From the NCBI RefSeq assembly GCF_019969685.1, contig NZ_JAHXYZ010000002.1:496001-560000 (forward strand): DNA of 64,000 bases, written 5' to 3'. The stretch comes from Microbacterium sp. EST19A (GTDB lineage: Bacteria; Actinomycetota; Actinomycetes; Actinomycetales; Microbacteriaceae). Position 1 is the stretch's first letter, and each line of letters opens with the position of its first letter. A model generated the notes under the pieces. The model was given only the letters and a program-made list of their open reading frames with translations. It ran no database searches and was not told the DNA's origin. The translations under genes and the position numbers were made by a program. Below, in pieces: positions 9,964-17,788 of the stretch.

Positions 9964-9969
9964 ACACTA
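9964..9969 (-). promoter_or_regulatory. Leaderless -10 box of eis-like gene
   Basis: TAGTGT on the minus strand, with 6 bases (GGAACG) to the ATG at 9957. Confidence 0.55.
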
Positions 9970-9990
9970 CCGACGCCCTCCGACAGAGGA

Positions 9991-10236
9991 TCAGTGCTGT
10001 GCGGCCTGGACCTCGCGGAGCCGGGCGAACACCTGGTCGCGCAGCTCCTCGGGAGCGGTCTCCTTGCAGGCGCGGGCGACGACCTCGGTGAGGGTCGTCG
10101 CGACGAGGGCCTCGTCCCGGCAGGATGCGCAGTTCTCCAGATGCTCGCGGATCTCGGTGTGCTCGGTCTTGCACACCTCGTTGCGGAGGTACTCCTCCAG
10201 ATCCTGACGGGCCTTGTCGCAGCCGCAGTCGCTCAT
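9991..10236 (-). CDS. rsrA: Mycothiol-system zinc anti-sigma factor RsrA/RshA
   Basis: An 81-residue ZAS anti-sigma factor. The zinc/redox motif HLENCASC (H-x3-C-x2-C) is present, with more cysteines near the N-terminus (SDCGC) and a later Cys. In the known systems disulfide stress oxidises the zinc cluster, releasing SigR/SigH to transcribe thioredoxin and mycothiol genes. It overlaps the sigma gene by 4 bases (ATGA) with GAGGAG just upstream, ensuring matched synthesis of the pair. Confidence 0.93.
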   Translation of the reverse strand: MSDCGCDKARQDLEEYLRNEVCKTEHTEIREHLENCASCRDEALVATTLTEVVARACKETAPEELRDQVFARLREVQAAQH

Positions 10237-10895
10237 TTCGTGCTCCTCGTGTCAGCCGCGGCGATGCCCCGCTCCGCGGCGTAGTCTGCCAGCAGCTCCC
10301 GCAGCATCCGCCTGCCACGGTGCAGGCGGCTCATCACGGTGCCGATGGGGGTCTTCATGATGTCGGCGATCTCCTGGTACGCGAAGCCCTCGACGTCGGC
10401 GAAGTACACCGCGAGTCGGAAGTCCTCGGGAACCGCCTGGAGAGCATCCTTGACGACCGAAGCCGGCATCCGGTCGATCGCCTCCGCCTCGGCCGAACGG
10501 CCGTGCGTCGCGGTGGTCGACTCGGCGCCGCCGAGCTGCCAGTCCTCGAGCTCGTCGATCGTGCCCTGGTAAGGCTCGCGCTGCCGCTTGCGATAGATGT
10601 TGATGTACGTGTTCGTGAGGATGCGGTACAGCCAGGCCTTCAGATTCGTGCCCTGGGTGAACGTCGCCCAGGATCCGTACGCCTTCACGAACGTCTCCTG
10701 CACGAGGTCGGCGGCGTCGGCCGGGTTGCGCGTCATGCGCATCGCGGCGGCGTAGAGCTGATCCATGAAAGGGATCGCCTGCTCCTCGAACTCGCGTCGA
10801 GGGTCGCCGACGGTCTCTGCGGTTACGGTGTCATCCATCACCGGCCAGTCTAGGCCGCTGATGTCCAGCGTCTCGCGTTCCAGGGTGCCCAGCAT
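10233..10895 (-). CDS. sigR: ECF sigma factor SigR/SigH family
   Basis: A 220-residue ECF sigma factor with a region 2 core ([17 protein letters not shown], then [16 protein letters not shown]) and a region 4 helix-turn-helix ([26 protein letters not shown]). Followed immediately by rsrA, the arrangement of the SigR-RsrA disulfide-stress switch. Start at 10895 is favoured by GGAGGAG 5 bases upstream; a shorter start at 10838 is possible, as in the alternative SigR isoforms described in Streptomyces. No clear GGAAT-N18-GTT autoregulatory promoter is visible in the 69-base gap to aroA. Confidence 0.93.
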   Translation of the reverse strand: MLGTLERETLDISGLDWPVMDDTVTAETVGDPRREFEEQAIPFMDQLYAAAMRMTRNPADAADLVQETFVKAYGSWATFTQGTNLKAWLYRILTNTYINIYRKRQREPYQGTIDELEDWQLGGAESTTATHGRSAEAEAIDRMPASVVKDALQAVPEDFRLAVYFADVEGFAYQEIADIMKTPIGTVMSRLHRGRRMLRELLADYAAERGIAAADTRSTK

Positions 10896-10946
10896 GCACT
10901 CTCCTCCTCGGCGGACGCCCGCGCCTTCACGCCGTGGGCATCCTGT

Positions 10947-10958
10947 TCACTAAAGTGA
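10947..10958. promoter_or_regulatory. Palindrome in the sigR-aroA divergent gap, overlapping the aroA -10
   Basis: TCACTAAAGTGA is a 5-2-5 inverted repeat. It contains TAAAGT (10951-10956), a -10-like hexamer 8 bases before the aroA ATG. It could be an operator, or only the promoter itself. Confidence 0.4.
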
Positions 10959-10964
10959 GAACCG

Positions 10965-12281
10965 ATGAGCGCGAACAGGTATTCCCCGGCCCGAGTCCAG
11001 GGCGTCTATGCCGCGCCCTCCGTCGATGCTCCGATCCACGCCGAGCTCACCATCCCCGGCTCGAAGTCGCTGACGAATCGCGAGCTCATCATCGCGGCGA
11101 TCGCCGATGGGCCCGGCCGCCTGATCGCGCCGCTGCACTCCGACGACTCGGCGCGCATGGTCGACGCCCTGCGCGCTCTCGGCGTCGGCATCGAGGAGGT
11201 GGATGCCGGGCACGAGTTCGGCCCCGACCTCGTCGTCACGCCGGCCAAGCTCGAGGGCGGCAAGACGGTGGACTGCGGCCAGGCCGGCACCGTGATGCGT
11301 TTCATCGCCCCGCTCGCCGGTCTTGCCGCGCACGACGTGCACCTCACCGCCCACGAGACCGCACTGCACCGTCCGATGGGCGGCTTGATCAGCGCACTCC
11401 GCGACCTCGGCGTCGACATCGACGACGAGGGCACCTGGGCGCTCCCCTTCACCATCCGCGGACACGGACGCATCCGCGGCGGCCGTGTCGAGATCGACGC
11501 CTCCGCGTCCAGCCAGTTCGTCTCCGGGCTCCTGCTCGCCGCTCCCCGCTTCGACGTCGGACTGCACCTCGTGCACATCGGCGAGCACCTCCCGAGCCTG
11601 CCCCACATCGACATGACGATCGAAGCGCTGAGCCGCCGAGGCATCCGCATCGAGCGTCCCGCCGTCGGAGAGTGGCTCGTCGAGGCCGGCGTCCCCCGCG
11701 CCAAGGAGATCGCGATCGAGCCCGACCTCTCGAACGCCGCGCCGTTCCTCGCCGCCGCTCTCGTCACGGGCGGGTCGGTCTCCATTACAGGCTGGCCGGC
11801 GCACTCGACTCAGCCGGGCGCGCTGCTGCCCGAGATCCTGCAGGCGATGGGCGCCCACGTGGGGCGCCACGGCGGCACGCTCACCGTGCGTGGCGGATCC
11901 GGCATCCGCGGCCTCGACATGGACCTCTCCGCGGCGAGCGAGCTCACCCCCACGCTCGTGGGTCTCGCGGCCTTCGCCGACGCACCGACGACGATCCGCG
12001 GCATCGGCCACATCCGCCTGCACGAGACCGATCGGATCGCGGCGCTGATCGGCGATCTCCGCGCGCTCGGCGGCGAGGCGGAGGAACTCTCCGATGGACT
12101 GCGCATCATCCCCGCTCCCCTGCACGGAGGCGCCTGGGCCGCCCATCATGACCACCGGATGGCCACCACCGGAGCGCTGATCGGCCTGCGCATCCCCGGC
12201 GTCGAGATCGACGACATCGGCACCACCGCCAAGACACTCCCGGAGTTCACGATGCTCTGGGAGCGGATGCTGCGGGGCTGA
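10965..12281 (+). CDS. aroA: 3-phosphoshikimate 1-carboxyvinyltransferase (EPSP synthase)
   Basis: A 438-residue enzyme of the shikimate pathway that transfers the enolpyruvyl group of PEP to shikimate-3-phosphate, and the target of glyphosate. Seen: PGSKSLTNR near the N-terminus, the DCGQAGTVMRF loop (GNAGTxxR family motif, here with Q for N), and HETDRI and HDHRMA near the C-terminus. It is divergent from sigR. rsgA follows after 3 bases, so the two are probably co-transcribed. The combination sigR-rsrA next to aroA-rsgA is also found in mycobacteria. Confidence 0.95.
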   Translation: MSANRYSPARVQGVYAAPSVDAPIHAELTIPGSKSLTNRELIIAAIADGPGRLIAPLHSDDSARMVDALRALGVGIEEVDAGHEFGPDLVVTPAKLEGGKTVDCGQAGTVMRFIAPLAGLAAHDVHLTAHETALHRPMGGLISALRDLGVDIDDEGTWALPFTIRGHGRIRGGRVEIDASASSQFVSGLLLAAPRFDVGLHLVHIGEHLPSLPHIDMTIEALSRRGIRIERPAVGEWLVEAGVPRAKEIAIEPDLSNAAPFLAAALVTGGSVSITGWPAHSTQPGALLPEILQAMGAHVGRHGGTLTVRGGSGIRGLDMDLSAASELTPTLVGLAAFADAPTTIRGIGHIRLHETDRIAALIGDLRALGGEAEELSDGLRIIPAPLHGGAWAAHHDHRMATTGALIGLRIPGVEIDDIGTTAKTLPEFTMLWERMLRG

Positions 12282-12284
12282 CTC

Positions 12285-13355
12285 ATGAGCTGGCTGGATG
12301 ACGACGACGACCTCGATGACGAATTCGAGGACTACGACGAGAGCAGCATCCGCACCCGTCCGAACCCGAAGGCGAACAGACCTCGCACGAAGCGCCGTCC
12401 CGCTCATGAAGACGCGCAGACCGGTCGCGTGCTCGGAGTCGACAGAGGGCGCTACACCGTGCTGCTCGACGAGGACACCGACGACGAGCACGTCATCAGC
12501 TCCGTCCGCGCCAGAGAGCTCCGCCGCATGCCGATCGTCACCGGAGATCAGGCTCGCGTGGTCGGCGACACCTCGGGCGACGAGGGCACGCTCAGCCGCA
12601 TCATCGGGATCGCCGACCGCACCTCGCTGCTGCGCAGGAGCGCCGACGACACCGACCAGGTCGAGCGGGTCATCGTCGCGAACGCCGACCAGATGCTCGT
12701 GGTGGTCGCCGCCGCCGACCCCGAACCGCGCGCCCGGCTCGTCGACCGCTACCTCGTGGCTGCCCTGGATGCCGGCATCCGCCCGCTCCTCGTCGTGACC
12801 AAGACCGACATCGCCGATCCGACCGAGTTCCTCGCGCACTTCGACGGCCTCGACCTGCGCGTGTTCACCAGTGCGCTGGAGGAGATGCCGATCGACGAGA
12901 TCGGCGCCGCGCTCGTCGGACACTCCACGGTGTTCGTCGGACACTCCGGCGTCGGCAAGTCGACGCTCGTGAACGCCCTCGTGCCGACGGCGGAGCGAGC
13001 CACCGGGCACGTCAATCAGGTCACCGGCCGCGGCCGCCACACCTCGTCGTCGACCGTCTCGCTGCGCTATCACGGAGAACTCGGCACCGGGTGGGTCATC
13101 GACACCCCGGGGGTGCGCTCGTTCGGCCTCGGACACGTCGACCCGGCGAACATCCTGGCGGCGTTCACCGAGCTGGCCGAGATCGCCGAGAACTGCCCGC
13201 GCGGGTGCACGCACCTCGCCGACGCCCCCGACTGCGCCCTCATCGAGGCCGCGGAGAGAGGCGAGCTCAGCGAGACCGGGCGCGCCCGCCTCGATTCGCT
13301 CCAGCGGCTGCTGCAGACGTTCTCCGACAAGGCCGAGCAGACCCCCGGCCGATAG
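12285..13355 (+). CDS. rsgA: Ribosome small-subunit GTPase RsgA
   Basis: A 356-residue circularly permuted GTPase that acts in late 30S subunit maturation. The order is the permuted one: TKTD (172-175), GHSGVGKS (219-226), DTPG (273-276), then a C-terminal zinc knuckle with C304, C308, H310 and C317. An OB-fold lies at about 45-95. The N-terminus is very acidic (WLDDDDDLDDEFEDYDE), then basic; such a tail is variable in the family. It follows aroA by 3 bases and its TAG stop forms part of the -10 box proposed for bcp. Confidence 0.93.
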   Translation: MSWLDDDDDLDDEFEDYDESSIRTRPNPKANRPRTKRRPAHEDAQTGRVLGVDRGRYTVLLDEDTDDEHVISSVRARELRRMPIVTGDQARVVGDTSGDEGTLSRIIGIADRTSLLRRSADDTDQVERVIVANADQMLVVVAAADPEPRARLVDRYLVAALDAGIRPLLVVTKTDIADPTEFLAHFDGLDLRVFTSALEEMPIDEIGAALVGHSTVFVGHSGVGKSTLVNALVPTAERATGHVNQVTGRGRHTSSSTVSLRYHGELGTGWVIDTPGVRSFGLGHVDPANILAAFTELAEIAENCPRGCTHLADAPDCALIEAAERGELSETGRARLDSLQRLLQTFSDKAEQTPGR

Positions 13356-13358
13356 GGT
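13353..13358 (+). promoter_or_regulatory. Leaderless -10 box of bcp
   Basis: TAGGGT, 6 bases before the GTG of bcp; its first three bases are the rsgA stop codon. Confidence 0.5.
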
Positions 13359-13364
13359 GGACGG

Positions 13365-13838
13365 GTGACTCAGCGCCTCGAACCCGGAACCGCAGCCCCC
13401 GACTTCAGCCTCCTCGACCAGGACGGCACCCGCATCTCGCTCGCCGACCTGCGCGGCGAGAAGGTCGTCCTGTACTTCTACCCGGCGGCGATGACGCCCG
13501 GCTGCACGACCCAGGCGTGCGACTTCCGCGACAGCATCGGCTCTCTCCAGGGCGCCGGCTACCGCGTCATCGGGATCTCCCGCGACGAGCCCTCGACTCT
13601 GGCCGCGTTCCGCGAGCGAGACGGACTCACCTTCACCCTCCTCAGCGACCCGGACCATGCGGTCCACTCCGCCTACGGGGTGTGGGGCGAGAAGATGAAC
13701 TACGGCAAGGTCATCGAGGGCGTCATCCGCTCGACGTTCGTCCTCAACGCGGACGGCGTCATCGACCTCGCGCTCTACAACGTGAAGGCCACCGGCCACG
13801 TCGCGCGCATCCGCAAGCTGCTCGGCATCGACGCCTGA
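13365..13838 (+). CDS. bcp: Thioredoxin-dependent thiol peroxidase (Bcp/PrxQ)
   Basis: A 157-residue peroxiredoxin of the PrxQ class that reduces hydrogen peroxide and organic peroxides. The peroxidatic cysteine is Cys47 in MTPGCTTQAC and the resolving cysteine is Cys52, five residues later, as usual for PrxQ. The start is GTG at 13365, 9 bases after the rsgA stop, with no ribosome site but with a -10 box at leaderless distance. Its closeness to sigR-rsrA suits a role in oxidative-stress defence, though a shared regulon is not shown. Confidence 0.93.
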   Translation: MTQRLEPGTAAPDFSLLDQDGTRISLADLRGEKVVLYFYPAAMTPGCTTQACDFRDSIGSLQGAGYRVIGISRDEPSTLAAFRERDGLTFTLLSDPDHAVHSAYGVWGEKMNYGKVIEGVIRSTFVLNADGVIDLALYNVKATGHVARIRKLLGIDA

Positions 13839-13861
13839 CGTCGCCTGTTCTCACCGGGCGG

Positions 13862-14248
13862 TCACTCCGCCGCGCGCTGCTCACCCTCGCGACGCGCACT
13901 GGCGATCAGCAGGGCGAATCCGAGCAGTCCCGGCAGGCCGACGCCGAGGGTGAAGAGCCATGAGATCGGCTGCACGGTGAGCGAGGCGAGCGCCACGGCG
14001 ACGGCCAGCACCTGGAAGACCACTCCCCCGGATCGCGCCCACGAGCGCCCGGCGCGGGTGCCGATCGCGAAGGCGATCAGTGCGGCCGCGCCGATGAGCG
14101 TCAGCACGATCAGGGCGAGCGCGGTCGGGAGCGACGCGGCGTCGCCGGCACCGAGTCCGGCGAGCTCGATGACCGCGAACACGAGCAGTGCCGCGCCCTC
14201 CGCAGCGAGCACGGCCGCCGCCGCGAGAGCCAGTCCGGGTGCGCGCAC
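13862..14248 (-). CDS. Small integral membrane protein, four predicted helices
   Basis: A 128-residue hydrophobic protein with about four transmembrane segments (roughly residues 4-28, 42-64, 70-92 and 98-120) and a short basic C-terminus. I do not recognise a named family; such proteins are often annotated only as integral membrane protein in Microbacteriaceae. The GTG at 14248 is chosen because AGGAG lies 7 bases upstream and the protein then starts right at the first helix; the longer frame from 14329 would add 27 hydrophilic residues. It converges with bcp. Confidence 0.7.
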   Translation of the reverse strand: MRAPGLALAAAAVLAAEGAALLVFAVIELAGLGAGDAASLPTALALIVLTLIGAAALIAFAIGTRAGRSWARSGGVVFQVLAVAVALASLTVQPISWLFTLGVGLPGLLGFALLIASARREGEQRAAE

Positions 14249-14483
14249 GATGTGTCTCCTGAGAATCGAGTGAGAAGGCGGAAAACCCTTGATTTCGCAG
14301 GTTTCATGTAACAGAATGGACAGCGTCATGTGCTCCCACAGCGGCGTGGGGCGGGCGTTTCGCTCGCATCACAATTCGCGGGCATCCGTCCGCATATCAA
14401 CAGGGTAACTGAACCCGAACAGTCGCCCGAAATCAGAGCGGTCGTGTCCCGACCTCTCTGGAAATCCACACCGAGGAGCCCCC
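14249..14483. other. Divergent intergenic region upstream of the whiB1-like gene
   Basis: At 235 bases this is the largest non-coding gap in the window. It is AT-richer than its surroundings near 14281-14325. It holds two GTAAC elements (14308 and 14405) and a short GGGT-N6-ACCC dyad near 14403. No full promoter could be assigned, so whiB1 seems to have a long leader or distal control. Confidence 0.4.
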
Positions 14484-14732
14484 ATGGACTGGCGCGACAA
14501 AGCCGCCTGCTTGACTGTCGATCCCGAGCTGTTCTTCCCCGTCGGGAACACCGGTCCGGCCGTCGACCAGATCGAGAAGGCGAAGACCGTCTGCGCCACC
14601 TGCACGGTGACCGAGATCTGCCTGCAGTACGCCCTCGAGAGCAGCCAGGACTCGGGTGTCTGGGGCGGTCTCTCCGAAGACGAGCGCCGCGCCCTGAAGC
14701 GCCGCGCCGCACGCGCCCGCCGCGCCTCCTGA
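14484..14732 (+). CDS. whiB1: WhiB family iron-sulfur transcription factor, WhiB1-like
   Basis: An 82-residue WhiB protein with the four cluster cysteines at C9, C37, C40 and C46, the same positions as in M. tuberculosis WhiB1, the turn GVWGGLSEDER and a basic C-terminal tail (KRRAARARR). WhiB1 holds a nitric-oxide-sensitive [4Fe-4S] cluster and works with the primary sigma factor. GAGGAG lies 5 bases before the ATG. It faces a pdtaS-like gene, as whiB1 (Rv3219) does Rv3220c, which supports the WhiB1 assignment. Confidence 0.92.
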   Translation: MDWRDKAACLTVDPELFFPVGNTGPAVDQIEKAKTVCATCTVTEICLQYALESSQDSGVWGGLSEDERRALKRRAARARRAS

Positions 14733-14738
14733 TCTTCA

Positions 14739-14776
14739 CGAAAGCGGCCTGAGACTCCGGTCTCAGGCCGCTTTCG
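14739..14776. terminator. Hairpin terminator between whiB1-like and pdtaS-like genes
   Basis: A perfect 17-bp stem (14739-14755 with 14760-14776), loop TCCG, between converging genes. The stem ends in GAAA/TTTC, giving short T-runs on both strands. Confidence 0.88.
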
Positions 14777-14794
14777 CGTGCGCGGAGTCCGTCG

Positions 14795-16279
14795 TCAGGG
14801 CTCGAGCCACCGCAGCGGGATGTCGATGACCACCTCGGTGCCCTCGCCGTCGGCACCGCGCCATTCGATCGTGCCGCCGAGCTCGCCCTGGATGAGCGTG
14901 CGGATGATCTGCGTGCCGAGTCCCTGGCCGATCCGGCCCTCGGGCAGCCCGAGGCCGGTGTCGTGCACGGTCACGCGGAGGTTGTCCTCGGTGCGGGTCG
15001 CATCGATCGTCACCAGGCCCTCGCGGCCGGCGAGACCGTGCTCGACGGCGTTCGTGACGACCTCCGTCAGCGCGAGAGCGAGCGGCGTCGCATACTCGCT
15101 GGGCAGCACACCGAATCGACCGGTCGACTGCGTGCGGGCCCGGGTGTTCGGCGCGGAGGCGACCTCGGCGACGAGCTTGAGCACGCGGTGGAAGACCTCG
15201 TCGAAGTCGACCTTCTGCGTCAGCCCCTGCGCGAGCGTGTCGTGCACGACCGCGATCGAGTCCACCCGCCGCATCGCCTGGGTGAGAGCGTCGCGCGCCT
15301 CGTCGGAATGCGTGCGCCGCGCCTGGATGCGCAGCAGGGACGCCACCGTCTGGAGGTTGTTCTTCACCCGGTGGTGGATCTCGCGGATGGTCGCATCCTT
15401 GGTGATGAGCTCCTGCTCCTGGTGCCGCAGCTCCGACACGTCGCGGCACAGCACGATCGCGCCGATCCGGGTGCCGTGATCCTTGAGCGGGATCGCGCGC
15501 AGCGACACCGTCACACCCCGCGCCTCGATGTCGGTGCGCCACGGGGCGCGTCCGGTGACGACGACCGGGAGGGACTCGTCGACCTGGCGGGACGGCGGCA
15601 CGAGCCGCGTGGTCACCTCTGCCAGGGACTCGCCCTCGAGCTCGTCGTCGAATCCCATGCGGTTGAACGCCGAGAGGGCGTTCGGGCTGGCGAAGGTCGT
15701 GATCCCGTCGACGTCGATGCGGATGAGCCCGTCCGATGCGCGAGGGGCACCGCGACGCGGCGAGGTCGGTGCGGCGAGATCCGGGAAGCTGCCGTCGGCG
15801 ATCATCCGGAAAAGGTCGTTCGCGCACTCGTCGAAGGTGATCTGCTGGCGGGACGGCGTCCGTGCCTCGCCGAGGTTCGTATGCCGGGTCACGACGCCGA
15901 TGACGGTCGGGCCGTGGTCGGCGTTTCCGCGACCACGGACGATCGGGACGGCTCGCACGCGGGTCGGCGTCTCCTCGAACCAGTCGGGCGAGGACGAGTC
16001 GACGATCTTCGCCGATTCGAATGCCCCCTGCACCTGGGTGCGCCACTGCGGCCGTACGCGCTCTCCGACGATGTCGCGGTAGAAGAGCGTGGCCGCGCCG
16101 CTGGGCCTGGCGTGCGCCACCGCGATGAACGATCCGTCCTCGGTCTGGATCCAGATGACGATGTCAGCGGATGCGAGGTCGGCGAGAAGCTGTCCGTCGC
16201 CGGCGAGCCGATGGAGCCACTCGACGTCGCTCTCGGTCAGGCGACCCTGGGCGTGGGCGAGATCACTGAGGGTTGACAC
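14795..16279 (-). CDS. pdtaS: Sensor histidine kinase, PdtaS-like (HisKA_2 class)
   Basis: A 494-residue soluble kinase without membrane helices: N-terminal GAF-like domain (about 15-160), PAS-like domain (about 180-285), HisKA_2 dimerisation motif EIHHRVKNNLQ (H302/H303) and an HATPase domain (TNAVEHG, DTGLGLP, GLGTQI). In mycobacteria PdtaS pairs with the RNA-binding ANTAR response regulator PdtaR, encoded elsewhere. Its placement opposite the whiB1-like gene matches Rv3220c. The GTG start has a TAGGCT box 6 bases upstream and no ribosome site. What it senses here is unknown. Confidence 0.88.
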   Translation of the reverse strand: MSTLSDLAHAQGRLTESDVEWLHRLAGDGQLLADLASADIVIWIQTEDGSFIAVAHARPSGAATLFYRDIVGERVRPQWRTQVQGAFESAKIVDSSSPDWFEETPTRVRAVPIVRGRGNADHGPTVIGVVTRHTNLGEARTPSRQQITFDECANDLFRMIADGSFPDLAAPTSPRRGAPRASDGLIRIDVDGITTFASPNALSAFNRMGFDDELEGESLAEVTTRLVPPSRQVDESLPVVVTGRAPWRTDIEARGVTVSLRAIPLKDHGTRIGAIVLCRDVSELRHQEQELITKDATIREIHHRVKNNLQTVASLLRIQARRTHSDEARDALTQAMRRVDSIAVVHDTLAQGLTQKVDFDEVFHRVLKLVAEVASAPNTRARTQSTGRFGVLPSEYATPLALALTEVVTNAVEHGLAGREGLVTIDATRTEDNLRVTVHDTGLGLPEGRIGQGLGTQIIRTLIQGELGGTIEWRGADGEGTEVVIDIPLRWLEP

Positions 16280-16285
16280 CTCACC

Positions 16286-16291
16286 AGCCTA
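16286..16291 (-). promoter_or_regulatory. Leaderless -10 box of pdtaS-like gene
   Basis: TAGGCT on the minus strand, 6 bases (GGTGAG) before the GTG at 16279. It lies between the Rv3235-family stop and this start. Confidence 0.5.
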
Positions 16292-16303
16292 GGGCGACAT
16301 CGC

Positions 16304-16693
16304 TCAGAGGATCGCCAGAGAGCTCGCACGCCAACGGCGGTCCAGGCCTTCCAGACGCACGGCGACGGCGCGCGTACGCCCGGGACCGGCCACCACGACG
16401 ACCGCCTCGATCACGCCGTCGAGCGGTTCGCAGGTGCGGATCGACAGGATCTCGAACGTCGGACGCGCGGGCGGCACGCCCCTCGCGCTCCGCGCCCTCG
16501 CCGACAGGTTCGCTCTGGTCACCAGGCTCCGGAAGGCATCCTCGCTGAACCATCGGGCGAGCTGATCGACCTCTCTGACTCCGGCGAGCACCTCGAGCGC
16601 TCCCTGGGTCAGGCTGCGTAGCAGCGGCAGGGGATCCGGGAGGTCGACGGTCGGCGTCGGTTGCGGTGCGAAGTACTCGTGAAGCGTCATCAT
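16304..16693 (-). CDS. Rv3235 family protein (DUF6459)
   Basis: A 129-residue protein. The first 25 residues are Pro-rich; a helical segment follows (TQGALEVLAGVREVDQLARWFSED), then a beta-rich half ending in VAVRLEGLDRRWRASSLAIL. The pattern fits the actinobacterial Rv3235/DUF6459 family, which usually lies near secA; its function is unknown. The start may be ATG 16693 or the adjacent ATG 16690. No ribosome site or leaderless box is evident. The gene precedes the pdtaS-like gene on the same strand. Confidence 0.72.
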   Translation of the reverse strand: MMTLHEYFAPQPTPTVDLPDPLPLLRSLTQGALEVLAGVREVDQLARWFSEDAFRSLVTRANLSARARSARGVPPARPTFEILSIRTCEPLDGVIEAVVVVAGPGRTRAVAVRLEGLDRRWRASSLAIL

Positions 16694-16770
16694 GGGAAAC
16701 TCTCGATCGTGAAGAACGGCGAGTCAGTTCAGCACGCGGAGGAGCGACCGCAGGGGTGGGCGCAGCAGGA

Positions 16771-16779
16771 ATGTGGATA
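16771..16779 (-). promoter_or_regulatory. Exact DnaA-box nonamer, first of two
   Basis: The minus strand reads TTATCCACA, the consensus DnaA box. It lies 41 bases before the gene at 16820. The 13 bases TGTGGATAACTCG recur exactly at 17747-17759. Confidence 0.5.
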
Positions 16780-16806
16780 ACTCGTACGTGGCAGCCGGAC
16801 CTCCCC

Positions 16807-16812
16807 TACGCT
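16807..16812 (+). promoter_or_regulatory. Leaderless -10 box of hypothetical gene at 16820
   Basis: TACGCT, 7 bases before the ATG; no ribosome site is present. Confidence 0.5.
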
Positions 16813-16819
16813 CTGTCGG

Positions 16820-17431
16820 ATGCACTGGGATCGCCTGTTCGAAGACCTCGAAGGCCAGCTCGTCTCGGAGTGGGAAGCCGAACGCGCCGCGCTCGACGCC
16901 GAATCCGAGCGCCTGCGGATCGCGCGCCTGGAGCTGCGCACGCGGCTGCGCACCCTGTGCGCGGCCGGTGCTGAGGCCACGATCGACCTCGCGGACGGCC
17001 GACGCCTCCCGGTGACCCTGCGGAGTCTCGGCGCCGACTGGATCGCCGCGGTATCGCGAGTCGCCGCCGGGGTCCAGAGCGCACCGTCGACCCTCCTGAT
17101 CCCCGAGCACGCCATCGCCGGCATCGCCCTCGATCACGGCATGATCCTCGCCAGTCTCGACGACACACCGCCCTCAGCGCACGCGCTCCGCGAGAGGATG
17201 ACGCTCGGCTTCGTGCTGCGCGACCTCGCGCGGCGTCGCGTCGCCGTGCACGTGAGCACTCTCGCCGGGGAAGACGTCCACGGAACCATCGACCGCGCTG
17301 CCGCGGATCATCTCGATCTGGCCGTGCACGACGCCGGAGATGCCCGACGCGCATCCGCGGTGCACGGGTTCCGGGTCATCCCGTTCACCTGGCTCGTCGC
17401 GGTGCGCACGCCCGGCGCTCAGGCGCCGTGA
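16820..17431 (+). CDS. Hypothetical protein
   Basis: A 203-residue protein without signal peptide or membrane helix. The first 45 residues (WEAERAALDAESERLRIARLELRTRLRTL) look like a coiled coil; two beta-rich stretches follow (about 50-115 and 135-195), each containing a small-barrel-like pattern of the type TIDLADGRRLPVTL and VHVSTLAGEDVHGTIDRAA, which may be a duplicated fold. I do not recognise the family. The last 13 bases overlap the 3' end of the converging HTH gene. The message is probably leaderless. Confidence 0.75.
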   Translation: MHWDRLFEDLEGQLVSEWEAERAALDAESERLRIARLELRTRLRTLCAAGAEATIDLADGRRLPVTLRSLGADWIAAVSRVAAGVQSAPSTLLIPEHAIAGIALDHGMILASLDDTPPSAHALRERMTLGFVLRDLARRRVAVHVSTLAGEDVHGTIDRAAADHLDLAVHDAGDARRASAVHGFRVIPFTWLVAVRTPGAQAP

Positions 17432-17697
17432 GCCGAAGACGTGCCCCAGACCTCGGGAAAGCTCGCGGTCTGCGACTGCCGCCAGAGCGCCATGCGCCGC
17501 GCCGTCTCCGACTGCTCGGCGAGATAGTCCTGCAGGCTCGACTCCTCGACGCGCCAGCGCGCGGGTGAGCCGAGCTGCGATCCGCGGAGTCGACCCTCAT
17601 GGACGAGAGCGATCACCTCGTCGACGCCGACGCTCAGCAACTCGGCGACCTGCGCCGGAGCGAGGAAACGCGGAGCGGACGCGGGCGAATCTGCCAT
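17419..17697 (-). CDS. Small helix-turn-helix DNA-binding protein (excisionase/MerR-like)
   Basis: A 92-residue protein whose residues 8-60 read as a winged-helix domain of the excisionase type: FLAPAQVAELLSVGVDEVIALVHEGRLRG, then SPARWRVEESSLQDYLAEQ. Such orphans are common beside actinobacterial housekeeping genes and need not relate to mobile DNA; no integrase is nearby. The start at 17697 gives the family length; the longer frame from 17949 reads through the SAF gene. A GGGGAC sequence precedes the ATG. Its 3' end overlaps the converging hypothetical gene by 13 bases. Confidence 0.8.
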   Translation of the reverse strand: MADSPASAPRFLAPAQVAELLSVGVDEVIALVHEGRLRGSQLGSPARWRVEESSLQDYLAEQSETARRMALWRQSQTASFPEVWGTSSAHGA

Positions 17698-17746
17698 GTC
17701 CCCATTCTCCCCCACGTACGACCACGGGCAGTGGACGATCGTCGCC

Positions 17747-17755
17747 TGTGGATAA
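17747..17755 (-). promoter_or_regulatory. Exact DnaA-box nonamer, second of two
   Basis: TTATCCACA on the minus strand, in the divergent gap between the HTH gene and the SAF gene, in the same 13-base context as the copy at 16771. Confidence 0.5.
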
Positions 17756-17788
17756 CTCGACGGACTGCGGCGCGATTTCTGTGACGAT

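Noticed and set aside
10950..13799. A 949-residue minus-strand frame across aroA, rsgA and bcp
   Set aside because: It spans three real genes on the other strand, with a composition typical of antisense frames.
14329..14340. TGTG-N4-CACA dyad near the whiB1 promoter, considered as a CRP site
   Set aside because: Spacing does not fit TGTGA-N6-TCACA and the flanking bases do not match.
17419..17697. Excisionase-like HTH gene as evidence of a mobile element
   Set aside because: No integrase, attachment repeats, tRNA target or change in composition is present; such orphan HTH genes are common in Actinobacteria.
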